From positions 1 through 26,849 of IMG/VR virus record IMGVR_UViG_3300009182_000274: a DNA stretch of 26,849 bases; one strand, 5' to 3'. Positions 26,823 through 26,849 of the stretch are shown here, in pieces. The position numbers and the translations under genes are program-made. The notes beneath the pieces are model-generated. The model did no database searches. It was given only the letters and a program-made list of their open reading frames with translations, and was not told the origin of the DNA. Source of the DNA: a virus. Each line of letters opens with the position of its first letter. Within the stretch, counting starts at the first letter, position 1.

Positions 26823-26849
26823 GGCTCGTTCATATAATGGTCATTATAC
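26823..26849 (+). tRNA. Partial tRNA, cut by the window end
   Basis: GGCTCGT acceptor start, then TTCATATAATGGTCATTATAC, a D-arm. The anticodon is outside the window, so specificity cannot be given. It continues the tRNA cluster. Confidence 0.7.

Noticed and set aside
1-26849. CRISPR arrays, insertion sequences or integrase attachment sites
   Set aside because: I saw no regularly spaced repeat array, transposase, integrase or att-like duplication.

Overview
This window is part of a large lytic, T4-like tailed phage (myovirus type), probably infecting an aquatic Gram-negative proteobacterium. The T4-type replication and nucleotide set supports this: gp61-type primase, ATP-dependent DNA ligase, RNase H/5' exonuclease, class Ia ribonucleotide reductase, ThyX, dCMP deaminase, a MazG-like protein and a DsbA-like protein. 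So do many small conserved genes of the kind shared by marine and freshwater T4-like phages, a spanin pair that implies an outer membrane, and a tRNA cluster. All supported protein genes lie on the + strand and most overlap by ATGA or TAATG. IscU is very close in sequence to gamma/beta-proteobacterial IscU, which fits a host in that range. No structural or packaging genes that I recognise are present.

Layout. 1-1995: two conserved T4-like hypotheticals, then a lysis block (i-spanin, o-spanin lipoprotein, XhlA-like coiled-coil/TM protein). 2015-6689: a terminator fused to a promoter, then primase, ThyX, NrdA, NrdB and a small zinc-ribbon protein. 6701-10577: a GIY-YIG protein and a run of membrane/coiled-coil proteins; one carries a complete second gene nested in another frame (7877-8170). 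10615-15655: an accessory block with a secreted NUC-type nuclease, two micro-proteins, IscU, an A-type Fe-S carrier, a PlcP-like metallophosphoesterase, an Agt-like glycosyltransferase, a glutamine-amidotransferase-like protein and small membrane or secreted proteins. 15677-25792: short operons, several of them headed by a near-consensus sigma70 promoter and some of those preceded by a hairpin. They encode ligase, RNase H, DsbA-like, WYL_2/SH3-like, MazG-like and dCMP deaminase proteins and many small unknowns. 25782-26849: a tiny promoter-terminator unit, tandem repeated promoters, a boxA-like site, and tRNA-Gln, tRNA-Glu, tRNA-Tyr and the start of a fourth tRNA.

How it works together. RNR, ThyX, dCMP deaminase and MazG shape the nucleotide pool for phage DNA synthesis; a secreted nuclease could add scavenged nucleotides or act on outside DNA. 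The two most notable accessory pairs are IscU plus A-type carrier (Fe-S cluster assembly) and a PlcP-like plus Agt-like pair. In bacteria the latter pair replaces phospholipids with glycolipids under phosphate starvation, so this phage may remodel host membrane lipid and release phosphate.

Regulation is unusually legible. Nine sigma70-like promoters all have a 17-bp spacer. Several follow directly on hairpins, and two or three put the predicted transcription start on an ATG, suggesting leaderless mRNAs. CTAAATA/TATAAATA boxes at gene junctions are candidates for late promoters. All function calls come from reading the sequence and from family knowledge; no database search was run.
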